The notes beneath the pieces are model-generated. The model did not search any database. It was not told where the DNA came from and saw only the letters and a program-made list of their open reading frames with translations. Position numbers and translations under genes: made by a program. From NCBI GenBank assembly GCA_046565765.1, contig JBKHXX010000036.1, positions 1 through 59,730 on the forward strand: 59,730 nt of DNA, written 5' to 3'. This DNA is from JBFMCT01 sp046565765. GTDB taxonomy: Bacteria; Actinomycetota; Acidimicrobiia; Acidimicrobiales; AC-14. Positions 16,912 to 25,681 of this stretch are shown one piece after another (position 1 is the stretch's first letter; every line of letters starts with the position of its first letter).

Positions 16912-18713
16912 CGGGTGATCACCCAGCTGCCGTCTCCGGCCACCGCCGCCGACCATCCCTCAGGCACCCACACCGTGCAGTCGGCCTCGACCAGCACCGC
17001 CGGCCCCGTCGTGGGGCGCCGCTCCTGCCCGGCAGGCAGCGGCAGGTCACCGGGTTCGATGCCGGCCCGGACCCGGGCCCGCGCCCTCACGGCCACCACC
17101 TCGACCGGCGCACCGGGGCGGGCGTAGCCGTTGCGGCGGCGGTGCTCGTCCTCGAAGTCGGCCACCGTGGCCACGGTCAGCTCGTGGCTCTGGCCCCGGT
17201 AGCGGCAGTCGACCGAGGTCGAGACCTCGACGTCGGCGCCGGCGCCGCCGCCCGCCCGGACCGCCCGCCGGGCCTCGTCGGCCAGTTGGGCCAGGGCGCC
17301 GCCCAGGCCGTCGTGGTCGTCGGGGGTGGGCCAGGACCGCACCAGGTCCCGCTGGCGGGGGCCGCACAGGAGGCCCACGGCCGACAGCACGCCGGCCCGG
17401 GGCGGGACCACGACGGCGGGCATCCCGAGAGCGCCGGCCACCGCGCAGGCGTGGAGAGGGCCGGCGCCTCCGAAGGCCACCAGGGCCAGGGAGGACGGAT
17501 CGACGCCCCGCTCCACCGACACCCGCCGCACCGCCCGCTCCATGCCCGCGTCGACCACGGTCACCACCCCCTCGGCGGTCACCGCCGCCGCCTCCAGGGC
17601 CTTGGCCGCGGCGTCGCGGTCGAGGCGGCCCAGGCCGGGGAAGGCAGCGTCGGCGGGGATGCGGCCGAGCACGAGGTCGGCGTCGGTGACCGTCGGCTCC
17701 GTCCCGCCCCGGCCGTAGCAGGCCGGCCCCGGGTCGGCCCCGGCGCTGGCCGGGCCCACCACCAGCGCCCCGCCCGGGTCGATGCGGGCGATCGACCCGC
17801 CTCCGGCGCCGATGGTGTGGATGTCAAGGGCGGGCAGGCGAATGGGGAAGCCGGCCGCGATGCGCCCCGGCGCCGGCTCCGGCGCCCCTCCCCGTACCAG
17901 GCACACGTCGGTGCTGGTGCCGCCCATGTCGAACGTGACGGCATCGGGGTACCCGGCCGCCTTCGCCGCGGCGGCGCCCGCGATCACGCCGCCGGCGGGC
18001 CCCGACAGCAGGAGGGACACGGGCAGGTCGGCGGCCTGCGCCGCGGGGACCAGGCCGCCCGCCGAGGTCATGACCAGCACGTCCCCGGCCAGGCCGGCGA
18101 CCGTGCGCAGGTAGCCCCGGCAGCGGGGCCGGAGGTAGGCGTTGACCACCGTCGTGACCGTCCGCTCGTACTCCCGGAACTCGGGCGAGACGTCCGAGGA
18201 GCACACCACGTCGACCCCCGACGCGGCCAGCGCATCGGCCACCACCCGCTCGTGGCTCCCGTCCAGGTCGGCGTGGAGCAGGCACACGGCGACCACCTCC
18301 ACACCCTCGGGCACCGTCCCGAGCGACGACGGGTCGACCGGCTCCAACTCGCGGCCGGTGGCGTCGAGCCGGCCGGGCACCTCCAGGCGCAGGTCCCGTG
18401 GCACGAGCGGCTCGGGGCGGTCGGCCCACAGGTCGTAGAGGGAGGGCCGGTCCTGGCGGGCGATCTCGATCACGTCGGCCAAGCCGGCGTTGGTGACCAG
18501 GGCCACCTTCGCCCCCCGCCGTTCGAGCAGGGCGTTGGTGGGAACCGTCGTGCCGTGGGCCAGCACGTCAGGCGGCCCGCCCGGCGACAGCTCCGCCAGC
18601 GCCCCCGCCACCGCCTGCGAAGGGTCGGCCGGCGTGGAGAGGACCTTGGCCACCCGGCCGTCGTCGGCCACCAGGTCGGTGAAGGTGCCGCCGGTGTCAG
18701 CCCCCACCCGCAT
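16908..18713 (-). CDS. Hydantoinase A/oxoprolinase family protein
   Basis: The 601-residue ATP-binding partner of HyuB. It shows the ASKHA-type phosphate loops GADTGGTFTDLV at the N-terminus and TFDMGGTSTDVCLV in the middle, the AHGTTVPTNALLERRG segment, LSGPAGGVIAGA, and IGAGGGSIARID. It most likely activates a lactam or ketone substrate by phosphorylation before hydrolysis. The ATG start lies only 24 bases from the divergent start at 18738. The usual family members have 650-720 residues, so this one is somewhat short. Confidence 0.9.
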   Translation of the reverse strand: MRVGADTGGTFTDLVADDGRVAKVLSTPADPSQAVAGALAELSPGGPPDVLAHGTTVPTNALLERRGAKVALVTNAGLADVIEIARQDRPSLYDLWADRPEPLVPRDLRLEVPGRLDATGRELEPVDPSSLGTVPEGVEVVAVCLLHADLDGSHERVVADALAASGVDVVCSSDVSPEFREYERTVTTVVNAYLRPRCRGYLRTVAGLAGDVLVMTSAGGLVPAAQAADLPVSLLLSGPAGGVIAGAAAAKAAGYPDAVTFDMGGTSTDVCLVRGGAPEPAPGRIAAGFPIRLPALDIHTIGAGGGSIARIDPGGALVVGPASAGADPGPACYGRGGTEPTVTDADLVLGRIPADAAFPGLGRLDRDAAAKALEAAAVTAEGVVTVVDAGMERAVRRVSVERGVDPSSLALVAFGGAGPLHACAVAGALGMPAVVVPPRAGVLSAVGLLCGPRQRDLVRSWPTPDDHDGLGGALAQLADEARRAVRAGGGAGADVEVSTSVDCRYRGQSHELTVATVADFEDEHRRRNGYARPGAPVEVVAVRARARVRAGIEPGDLPLPAGQERRPTTGPAVLVEADCTVWVPEGWSAAVAGDGSWVITR

Positions 18714-18737
18714 CGCCGGTGGACACTATGTCCTCCG

Positions 18738-18983
18738 ATGGAGGGGGCGACGGGGGAACGGGCCGCGCTGGCCGACGTGGAGCGGTGGTTCCTGTCGCGC
18801 GGCCTGCCCCACTTCATCGACGGCTACAGCGCCAGGCGAGACGTGTTCACCCGGGCCCTGCCCGGCGTGGCCCTCACCGTCGAGCTGGAGTTCCTCCACG
18901 ACGTGGTGAGCGAGGTCCGCCAGGCCTTCGCGGTGCGGGCCGTGTACCTGGAGGCCGTGCGGGCGGGCCGTGCAGGCACCTGA
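18738..18983 (+). CDS. Short hypothetical protein with RGLPHFI motif
   Basis: An 81-residue frame between hyuA and aat. It reads WFLSRGLPHFIDGYSARRDVF, then a hydrophobic stretch and an Ala/Val/Arg-rich end. The RGLPHFI-x-Y motif reminds me of the N-terminus of larger actinobacterial membrane proteins, but I cannot confirm this. If right, this copy is truncated just where the first membrane span should begin. Its last 14 bases overlap the aat start. A TATGTC hexamer lies 5 bases before the ATG. Function unknown. Confidence 0.5.
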   Translation: MEGATGERAALADVERWFLSRGLPHFIDGYSARRDVFTRALPGVALTVELEFLHDVVSEVRQAFAVRAVYLEAVRAGRAGT

Positions 18984-19728
18984 CCCGGCGCCCGTCGGCC
19001 CGTCGCGGTGGCTGCTGCCCGACCCCTCCGCCGCCGACGCCGACGGCCTGGTCGGCCTGGGCGCCGATCTGGAGCCCGAGACCCTGGTCGACGCCTACCG
19101 GCGGGGCGTGTTCCCCTGGCCCCACGGGCGCATGGCGCTGCCGTGGTTCTCGCCCGACCCCCGGGCCGTGCTCCGTCCCGCCGCCGTGCACGTGTCCCGC
19201 TCGCTCCGTCAGACCCTGCGCCGCTCGGGCTGGACCTCCACCGTCGACGCCGCCTTCGACGACGTGATCGCCGCCTGCGCCGACCGCCCCCGCGCCGAGG
19301 GGACCTGGATCGACCGCCGCATGCGGGCCGCCTACGGCCGCCTGCAGAGGCTCGGCTGGGCCCACAGCCTGGAGGTCTGGGACGGCAGCCGCCTGGTCGG
19401 CGGCCTCTACGGCGTGCGGGTGGGCGCGTGCTTCACCGGCGAGTCGATGTTCTCGCGGGTCTCCGACGCCTCCAAGGCGGCCCTCGTGGACCTGTGCCGG
19501 CGGTGGGGCGATGCCGGCGGGGCGATGGTCGACGTCCAGCTCCCCACCGGGCACCTGGCCTCGATGGGTGCGGTGGAGGTGGCCCGGGCCGCCTTCCTGG
19601 CCGAGCTGGCGGACGTGCGGGGGCGGGTCGTGCGCATGGCGACCGACCGGCTGCCGGTCAGCCGGTTGGCGCCGGCGGCTCCACCACCATCACCTGCTCC
19701 TCGCCCAGGGCGTCCTGCAGGGCCCTGA
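18970..19728 (+). CDS. aat: Leucyl/phenylalanyl-tRNA-protein transferase
   Basis: A 252-residue enzyme that adds Leu or Phe to proteins with N-terminal Arg or Lys, marking them for ClpS/ClpAP-type degradation. Family blocks: WLLPDPSAADADGLVGLGADL, GVFPWPHG..LPWFSPDPRAVL, EGTWIDRRMRAAYGRL, GWAHSLEVWDG, GGLYGVRVGACFTGESMFS and DVQLPTGHLASMGA. The GTG start overlaps the previous gene. The C-terminal 30 residues are a Pro/Ala-rich extension that overlaps the convergent RNase HI gene by 71 bases. Confidence 0.93.
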   Translation: MQAPDPAPVGPSRWLLPDPSAADADGLVGLGADLEPETLVDAYRRGVFPWPHGRMALPWFSPDPRAVLRPAAVHVSRSLRQTLRRSGWTSTVDAAFDDVIAACADRPRAEGTWIDRRMRAAYGRLQRLGWAHSLEVWDGSRLVGGLYGVRVGACFTGESMFSRVSDASKAALVDLCRRWGDAGGAMVDVQLPTGHLASMGAVEVARAAFLAELADVRGRVVRMATDRLPVSRLAPAAPPPSPAPRPGRPAGP

Positions 19729-20674
19729 CCGCCCGGCCCACCACCGGATCGTCCCGGTCCCAGACCACCAGCGCCTCGTCGGCGTGGCGGGCCATCCAGG
19801 CGTCACGCCTTCGCAACGCCCCTCCCGCCGCCTGCCGGGACTCCGGCTGCTTGCCCTGGAGCACGATGTGGCCCTTCCCGGCGGCCAGCAGCCGGCGGAA
19901 CTCCTGGCGCGACGCTTCGGGCCACTGCGAGTCTGCGTCCGGGTAGGGGAGCACGGCCACGTACGGCACCCCGGCGGCCTCGGCCGCCTCGGCCGCGAGC
20001 TGTTCGGTGCCCAGTCCCAGCCCCGTCATCACGACCACGTCGGGGTGGACCTGCCGCTGGGCGGCCAGGATCTCGGTCAGCCTGCGCCGCACCCCGTCGG
20101 CCACCGGGTTGGTGCCGTAGCCGCCCAGCTCGGGCGCCCGGTGCCCGGTGACGACCAGCCGGAACCCCTCGGGCAGGCGGGGATCGGTGCGGCCTGCGCC
20201 GGGTGCGTCCGCCGCACCGAGGTCGGTGGGCGGGCCGTCGCCGGTCCGCCCGGCCTGCTTCTGGGCCGCCTCCACCGCCAGCCGGTCGACCAGGTCGTTG
20301 TAGACGTCGCTGCCGTGGCCCTTGACCCACCGGAACTGCACGGCCGGGCCCCGCCGCCGCACCTCCTCGATGAGCGGCTCCCACAGGTCCCGGTTGGCCA
20401 CCGGCTGCTTCGCCTTGTTCATCCACCCCCGGGCGATCCAGCCCTCCCACCAGCGGTCCCGGAAGCAGTTGACCACGTAGGTCGAGTCGCTCACGATCTC
20501 CAGCGGCCCCTCCAGGGCCCGCACCGCCTCCAGGGCGGCGGCGATCTCCATGCGCTGGTTGGTGGTGTGGGCCGCCGCCCCGCTGGCGAACCGCCCGCCC
20601 GGCACCGCCCACGCCCACCCTCCCGGCCCGGGGTTCCCCAGGCACGCCCCGTCCGTGTACGCGGTGGTGGTCAC
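19658..20674 (-). CDS. RNase HI with C-terminal SLOG-like nucleotide-binding domain
   Basis: A 338-residue two-domain protein. Residues 1-140 are RNase HI, which cuts RNA in RNA:DNA hybrids, with Asp8 (YTDGACLGNPGPGGW), Glu43 (NQRMEI), Asp63 (SDSTYV), His120 and Asp130 (VDRLA) all in place. After a Pro/Gly linker, residues about 170-338 form a Rossmann-like domain: FRLVVTGHRAPELGGY, DVVVMTGLGLGTEQLAAEAA, VPYVAVLPYPDADSQWP and EALVVWDRDDP. This resembles the DprA/YpsA (SLOG) superfamily that binds nucleotides or ADP-ribose derivatives. GTG 20674 is chosen because TTGAAT lies 7 bases upstream and it gives the classical RNase HI start; ATG 20683 would add three residues. Confidence 0.85.
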   Translation of the reverse strand: MTTTAYTDGACLGNPGPGGWAWAVPGGRFASGAAAHTTNQRMEIAAALEAVRALEGPLEIVSDSTYVVNCFRDRWWEGWIARGWMNKAKQPVANRDLWEPLIEEVRRRGPAVQFRWVKGHGSDVYNDLVDRLAVEAAQKQAGRTGDGPPTDLGAADAPGAGRTDPRLPEGFRLVVTGHRAPELGGYGTNPVADGVRRRLTEILAAQRQVHPDVVVMTGLGLGTEQLAAEAAEAAGVPYVAVLPYPDADSQWPEASRQEFRRLLAAGKGHIVLQGKQPESRQAAGGALRRRDAWMARHADEALVVWDRDDPVVGRAVRALQDALGEEQVMVVEPPAPTG

Positions 20675-20681
20675 GGGGCCC

Positions 20682-20687
20682 ATTCAA
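20682..20687 (-). promoter_or_regulatory. Possible -10 of the RNase HI gene (leaderless)
   Basis: TTGAAT on the minus strand, 7 bases before GTG 20674. It is weaker than the other -10 hexamers because position 2 is T rather than A. Confidence 0.3.
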
Positions 20688-20733
20688 GCGGGTGTGACGC
20701 GCCCGTTCCCAGAGAAGTCGGAGGGGTGAAAGC

Positions 20734-23433
20734 ATGGGCGACGTGATCTTCGACGGCTTCTCGCAGCAGCTTCCCGACATCGACCCGTCCGAGACCGCCG
20801 AGTGGCTCGATTCGCTCGATTCGGTCATCGACGAACGGGGGCGGGGGCGCGCCCGCTTCCTGCTCATGAAGCTGCTGGAACGGTCCCGCGAGCAGGGCGT
20901 GGGCATCCCCGCGGCCGTCTCCACGCCCTACATCAACTCGATCCCGCCCGAGCGGGAGCCGTGGTTCCCCGGCGACGAGTACACCGAGCGACGCATCCGG
21001 GCCTACATCCGGTGGAACGCAGCCGTCATGGTCACCCGGGCCAACACCCGGGCCTCCGGCATCGGCGGCCACCTGGCCACCTACGCCTCCTCGGCCGCGC
21101 TCTACGAGGTCGGCTTCAACCACTTCTTCCGCGGCAAGGACGACGGCCAGCCCGGTGACCAGGTCTTCTTCCAGGGCCACGCCGCCCCCGGCATCTACGC
21201 CCGGGCCTTCCTCGAGGGCCGCCTGAGCGAGGAGCAGCTCGACAACTTCCGCCAGGAGGTCGGCGGGAGGGGCCTGTCCAGCTACCCCCACCCCCGGCTC
21301 ATGCCCGACTTCTGGGAGTTCCCGACCGTCTCCATGGGCCTGGGGCCGATCGACGCCATCTACCAGGCCCGCTTCAACCGCTACCTGCTCAACCGCCGCA
21401 TCGCCGACACCAGCCGGTCGCGGGTGTGGTGTTTCGTCGGGGACGGCGAGTGCGACGAGCCCGAGAGCCTCGGCGCCCTCAGCCTGGCGTCGCGCGAGCA
21501 GCTCGACAACCTCATCTTCGTCGTGAACTGCAACCTCCAGCGCCTCGACGGGCCGGTGCGGGGCAACGGCAAGGTCATCCAGGAGCTGGAAGCGGTCTTC
21601 CGGGGCGCGGGCTGGAACGTGATCAAGGTCGTCTGGGGCTCGAAGTGGGACGAGCTGCTGGCTCGGGACGTCGACGGCGTGCTCCTCAACAAGATGAACT
21701 CCACCCTGGACGGGGAGTACCAGAAGTACGCGGTCGAGTCGGGGGCCTACATCCGGGAGAACTTCTTCGGTCCCGACCCCCGCCTGCGGGCCATGGTCGA
21801 GCACCTCTCCGACGACGAGCTGCGCACCCTTCCCCGGGGCGGGCACGACTACCGGAAGCTGTACGCCGCCTACAAGGTGGCCACCGAGCACCAGGGCACG
21901 CCCACCGCGATCCTGGCCAAGACCATCAAAGGCTGGGCCCTCGGGCCCGACTTCGAGGCCCGCAACGCCACCCACCAGATCAAGAAGATGTCCAAGAAGG
22001 AGCTGCTCGCCTTCCGCGACCGGCTCTACCTCCACGACCAGGTGCCGGACGAGGCCCTCGACGCCGACATGCCGCCGTACTACCGGCCCGAGGAGGGCTC
22101 CCCCGAGTACGAGTACATGATCGAGCGCCGCCGGGCCATGGGCGGGTCGCTGCCCAAGCGGGTGGTCAAGCCCAAGACCATGCCCCTCCCGGAGCCGAGC
22201 GTCTTCCAGGGGCTCAAGCAGGGGTCGGGCAACCGGGAGTTCTCGACCACGATGGCCTTCGCCAACCTCCTGCGGGGCCTCCTGCGGGACAAGGGGATGG
22301 GCGCCCGGGTCGTGCCCATCATCCCCGACGAGGCCCGCACCTTCGGCATGGACAGCCTGTTCCCGGAGGTGAAGATCTACGCCCCCTTCGGCCAGCTCTA
22401 CGAGCCGGTCGACGCCCACCTCATGCTCTCTTACAAGGAGGCCAAGGAGGGCCAGATCCTCGAGGAGGGGATCACCGAGGCGGGGTCGATGGCGAGCATG
22501 ATCGCCGCCGGCACCGCCTACGCGACCCACGGCGTGTCGATGGTGCCGTTCTTCATCTTCTACTCGATGTTCGGGTTCCAGCGGGTGGGAGACCTGATCT
22601 GGCTGTTCGGCGACATCCGGGGCAAGGGCTTCCTGTGCGGGGCCACCGCCGGCCGCACGACGCTCATGGGCGAGGGCCTTCAGCACGCCGACGGCCACAG
22701 CCTCGTCCTCGCCTCGACGGTGCCCAACGTCGCCGCCTACGACCCCGCCTTCGCCTTCGAGCTGGCCGTCCTCATCGAGGACGGCATGCGCCGCATGTAC
22801 GGCCCCGAGCCGGAGGACGTCTTCTACTACCTGACCCTCTACAACGAGAACTACGCCATGCCGTCGATGCCCGACGGGGCGGAGGAAGGCATCTGCCGGG
22901 GCCTGTACCGGTTCTGCGAGGCTCCCGAGAAGGGCCGCCGCCGGGCCACGATCCTGTTCTCGGGCACGGCCCAGGCCGCGGCCCGGGATGCCCAGCAGCT
23001 GCTGGCCGACAACCACGACGTGGCCGCCGAGCTGTGGAGCGCCACGTCCTACAAGGCCCTGCGGGAGGACGCCCTGGCCGCCGAGCGGTGGAACCGGCTC
23101 CACCCCACGGACACCCCCAAGGTGCCGTACGTCACCGAGCAGCTCTCCAACGCCGAGGGCCCGGTGGTGGCGGTGACGGACTTCATGAAGATGGTGCCCG
23201 ACCAGGTCGCCCGGTGGGTGCCGGCCCCGTTCACCGCTCTCGGCACCGACGGCTTCGGTCGGTCCGACACCCGGGCCAACCTCCGCCGCCACTTCGAGAC
23301 CGACGCCGCCCACGTCGTCGTCGCCGTCCTCCAGGCCCTGGCCCAGGCGGACGAGGCCAAGCCCGAGGAGGTCGCCGACGCCATCGCCGCCTACGGGCTC
23401 GACGCCGACGCACCGGATCCCCGGGTGGCCTGA
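20734..23433 (+). CDS. aceE: Pyruvate dehydrogenase E1, homodimeric type
   Basis: An 899-residue thiamine-diphosphate enzyme that decarboxylates pyruvate and loads the acetyl group onto the E2 lipoyl arm. Family landmarks: INSIPPEREPWFPGDE near the N-terminus, GIGGHLATYASSA, FFQGHAAPGIYARAFLEG, the ThDP/Mg motif GDGECDEPES through NLIFVVNCNLQRLDGPVRGN, and FMKMVPDQVARWVP near the C-terminus. The length matches the 880-930 usual for AceE. An ATG start lies behind a good GGAGGGG. It stands alone, 12 kb from the E2/LpdA/LipBA run. Confidence 0.96.
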   Translation: MGDVIFDGFSQQLPDIDPSETAEWLDSLDSVIDERGRGRARFLLMKLLERSREQGVGIPAAVSTPYINSIPPEREPWFPGDEYTERRIRAYIRWNAAVMVTRANTRASGIGGHLATYASSAALYEVGFNHFFRGKDDGQPGDQVFFQGHAAPGIYARAFLEGRLSEEQLDNFRQEVGGRGLSSYPHPRLMPDFWEFPTVSMGLGPIDAIYQARFNRYLLNRRIADTSRSRVWCFVGDGECDEPESLGALSLASREQLDNLIFVVNCNLQRLDGPVRGNGKVIQELEAVFRGAGWNVIKVVWGSKWDELLARDVDGVLLNKMNSTLDGEYQKYAVESGAYIRENFFGPDPRLRAMVEHLSDDELRTLPRGGHDYRKLYAAYKVATEHQGTPTAILAKTIKGWALGPDFEARNATHQIKKMSKKELLAFRDRLYLHDQVPDEALDADMPPYYRPEEGSPEYEYMIERRRAMGGSLPKRVVKPKTMPLPEPSVFQGLKQGSGNREFSTTMAFANLLRGLLRDKGMGARVVPIIPDEARTFGMDSLFPEVKIYAPFGQLYEPVDAHLMLSYKEAKEGQILEEGITEAGSMASMIAAGTAYATHGVSMVPFFIFYSMFGFQRVGDLIWLFGDIRGKGFLCGATAGRTTLMGEGLQHADGHSLVLASTVPNVAAYDPAFAFELAVLIEDGMRRMYGPEPEDVFYYLTLYNENYAMPSMPDGAEEGICRGLYRFCEAPEKGRRRATILFSGTAQAAARDAQQLLADNHDVAAELWSATSYKALREDALAAERWNRLHPTDTPKVPYVTEQLSNAEGPVVAVTDFMKMVPDQVARWVPAPFTALGTDGFGRSDTRANLRRHFETDAAHVVVAVLQALAQADEAKPEEVADAIAAYGLDADAPDPRVA

Positions 23434-23510
23434 CCGGCTAGCAAGGCTTCCGTCAGGAGCGCTTCATCGGCGCGCAACCCTCGGGAAGCGGGCATGAAAC
23501 CCCGGACTCC

Positions 23511-23516
23511 TACGGT
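23511..23516 (+). promoter_or_regulatory. Possible -10 of the urea transport operon
   Basis: TACGGT, about 33 bases before the urtA ATG. It would give a leader of about 26 bases carrying the GGGGAGGG ribosome-binding site. I looked for a guanidine-type riboswitch in this 115-base gap and did not find one. Confidence 0.35.
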
Positions 23517-23548
23517 CCCTGACCGGGATCGAATCCAGGGGAGGGACC

Positions 23549-24787
23549 ATGCGAAGCAAGCCGTCGCGCCTGCTGCTCGCCGTGCTGGTGCCGCTGGCGC
23601 TTCTCGCGTCGGCCTGCGGCGACAAGGCTGACGAGAGCACGTCGAGCGGAGGGGCGCAGGGCGTCCAGTCGGGCGACACCATCAAGATCGGGGTGCTCCA
23701 CTCCTTGTCGGGCACCATGTCCATCAGCGAGGTCTCCGTCCGGGACGCCACCCTGCTGGCCATCGAGGAGATCAACGCCAAGGGCGGTGTGCTGGGCAAG
23801 AAGCTCCAGCCGGTCGTCGAGGACGGGGCCTCGGACTGGCCCACGTTCGCCGAGAAGGCCCAGAAGCTGATCTCGGTCGACAAGGTGGCCACCACCTTCG
23901 GCGGGTGGACCTCGGCCAGCCGCAAGGCCATGCTCCCCGTCTTCGAGCGCAACAAGGCGCTCCTCTGGTACCCGGTCCAGTACGAGGGCCTCGAGCAGTC
24001 GCCCTACATCTTCTACACCGGGGCCACCACCAACCAGCAGATCATCCCCGGCCTCGACTACCTCAAGGCCCAGGGCATGACCCGGATCTTCCTCGTCGGC
24101 AGCGACTACGTCTTCCCCCGGACCGCCAACAAGGAGATCAAGGCCTACGCCGCCGCCAACGGCATGGAGATCCTGGGCGAGGAGTACACGCCCCTCGGCC
24201 ACACCGAGTACAGCACGGTGATCAACAAGCTCCGCTCGGCCCGGCCCCAGGCGGTGTTCAACACCCTCAACGGCGACAGCAACGTGGCCTTCTTCAAGCA
24301 GCTGAAGGACGCCGGCATCGGTCCCAGCGACATGCCGGTGCTCTCGGTGAGCGTGGCCGAGGAGGAGATCCGGGGCATCGGGGCGGCCAACATCGCCGGG
24401 CACCTCACCGCCTGGAACTACTACCAGACCACCTCCAACCCCGCGAACACCGCCTTCGTGCAGGCCTTCAAGGCCAAGTACGGCAACAACCGGGTGACCG
24501 ACGACCCCATCGAGGCCGGGTACATCGGCGTCTACCTCTGGAAGGCGGCGGTGGAGAAGGCGGGCACGACGGAGGTGGAGGCGGTCAGGCGAGCCGCCGG
24601 GGGGATCACCATGGACGCCCCGGAGGGCACGGTGACGATCGACGGCGAGACGCAGCACCTGTACAAGACGGCTCGCATCGGGGTGGTCACGCCCGATGGC
24701 CTGATCAACGAGGTGTCGGCCTCGCCGGCGCCCATCAAGCCCGACCCGTACCTCAAGAGCTACCCCTGGGCGAAGGACCTGTCCTAG
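23549..24787 (+). CDS. urtA: Urea ABC transporter substrate-binding lipoprotein
   Basis: A 412-residue solute-binding lipoprotein that would capture urea outside the membrane. The lipobox is LLASAC near residue 22. The mature protein has the type-I periplasmic-binding fold (IKIGVLHSLSGTMSISE, GGWTSASRKAMLPVFE, NKALLWYPVQYEGLEQSPYIFYTGA), whose WYPVQYEG block is typical of the amide/urea branch. The C-terminus IKPDPYLKSYPWAKDL also fits UrtA. It leads an operon-like run urtABCDE-ureABC-FGD with a strong ribosome-binding site. Confidence 0.93.
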   Translation: MRSKPSRLLLAVLVPLALLASACGDKADESTSSGGAQGVQSGDTIKIGVLHSLSGTMSISEVSVRDATLLAIEEINAKGGVLGKKLQPVVEDGASDWPTFAEKAQKLISVDKVATTFGGWTSASRKAMLPVFERNKALLWYPVQYEGLEQSPYIFYTGATTNQQIIPGLDYLKAQGMTRIFLVGSDYVFPRTANKEIKAYAAANGMEILGEEYTPLGHTEYSTVINKLRSARPQAVFNTLNGDSNVAFFKQLKDAGIGPSDMPVLSVSVAEEEIRGIGAANIAGHLTAWNYYQTTSNPANTAFVQAFKAKYGNNRVTDDPIEAGYIGVYLWKAAVEKAGTTEVEAVRRAAGGITMDAPEGTVTIDGETQHLYKTARIGVVTPDGLINEVSASPAPIKPDPYLKSYPWAKDLS

Positions 24788-24799
24788 TACCCACCGGCC

Positions 24800-25681
24800 G
24801 TGGACATCTACGTCTCCCAGCTGTTCACCGGGCTGAGCGTCGGCTCCGTCCTGCTCCTCATCGCCCTCGGCCTGACGTTCACGTTCGGCCAGATGGGGGT
24901 CATCAACCTCGCCCACGGCGAGCTCATCATGGCCGGGGCCTACACCGCCTACGTGCTGGGGAGCTCGCTGGGGGCGGGCACCTCGCTGCTCGTCGCCCTC
25001 CCGCTGGCCTTCGTGCTGGCGGGGGCGATGGGCGTGGTCCTGGAGCGGTTGCTGATCCGCCGCCTGTACGGCCGTCCCCTCGACACCCTGCTGGTGACGT
25101 GGGGCGTGAGCCTGGTCCTCCAGCAGGTGGCCCGGGACGTCTTCGGCGCCCCCAACGTCAACGTGACCAAGCCGTCGTGGCTCGACGGCGGGCTCGACGC
25201 CTTCGGCACCACCCTTCCCTACACCCGCCTGTTCATCCTCGGGCTGGTGGTGGCGGCGGTGACCGCCATCTGGCTCTACCAGACCCGCCTGCCGCAGGGC
25301 CGCCGCATGCGGGCCGTTATGCAGAACCGCCAGCTGGCGGCGTGCAGCGGGATCGACACCCAGCGGGTCGACCGGCGGACGTTCTTCATCGGCTCGGGCC
25401 TGGCCGGGGCGGCGGGCGTGGCCCTGACCCTGCTCGGCCCCATCGGGCCCTCCCTCGGCACCGCCTACATCGTCGACGCCTTCCTGGTGGTGGTGGCGGG
25501 CGGGCTCGGCCAGATCCGGGGAGCGGTGCTGGCCGCCGTCTTCCTCGGCGTGCTGGCTGCGGTCGTCGAGTTCGAGACCCAGGCCAGCCTGGCCAAGGTG
25601 GCGGTGTTCGTGGCCGTGGTCGCCATGCTCCAGTGGCGGCCCCAGGGACTCGTGGTGCTGCGCACCCGGGCCCTGGCATGA
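24800..25681 (+). CDS. urtB: Urea ABC transporter permease
   Basis: A 293-residue branched-chain-amino-acid-type permease (LivH fold) with about eight membrane spans. Seen are LFTGLSVGSVLLLIALGLTF, GQMGVINLAHGELIMAGAY (the conserved NLAHGE loop), the coupling-helix region RRMRAVMQNRQLAACSGIDT, and GGLGQIRGAVLAAVFLG. The GTG start lies 12 bases after the urtA stop. The stop overlaps urtC as ATGA. Confidence 0.93.
   Translation: MDIYVSQLFTGLSVGSVLLLIALGLTFTFGQMGVINLAHGELIMAGAYTAYVLGSSLGAGTSLLVALPLAFVLAGAMGVVLERLLIRRLYGRPLDTLLVTWGVSLVLQQVARDVFGAPNVNVTKPSWLDGGLDAFGTTLPYTRLFILGLVVAAVTAIWLYQTRLPQGRRMRAVMQNRQLAACSGIDTQRVDRRTFFIGSGLAGAAGVALTLLGPIGPSLGTAYIVDAFLVVVAGGLGQIRGAVLAAVFLGVLAAVVEFETQASLAKVAVFVAVVAMLQWRPQGLVVLRTRALA

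Noticed and set aside
23434..23548. Possible guanidine or other riboswitch before urtA
   Set aside because: The conserved blocks of the ykkC/guanidine classes are not present; only a TACGGT -10 and a ribosome-binding site can be supported.
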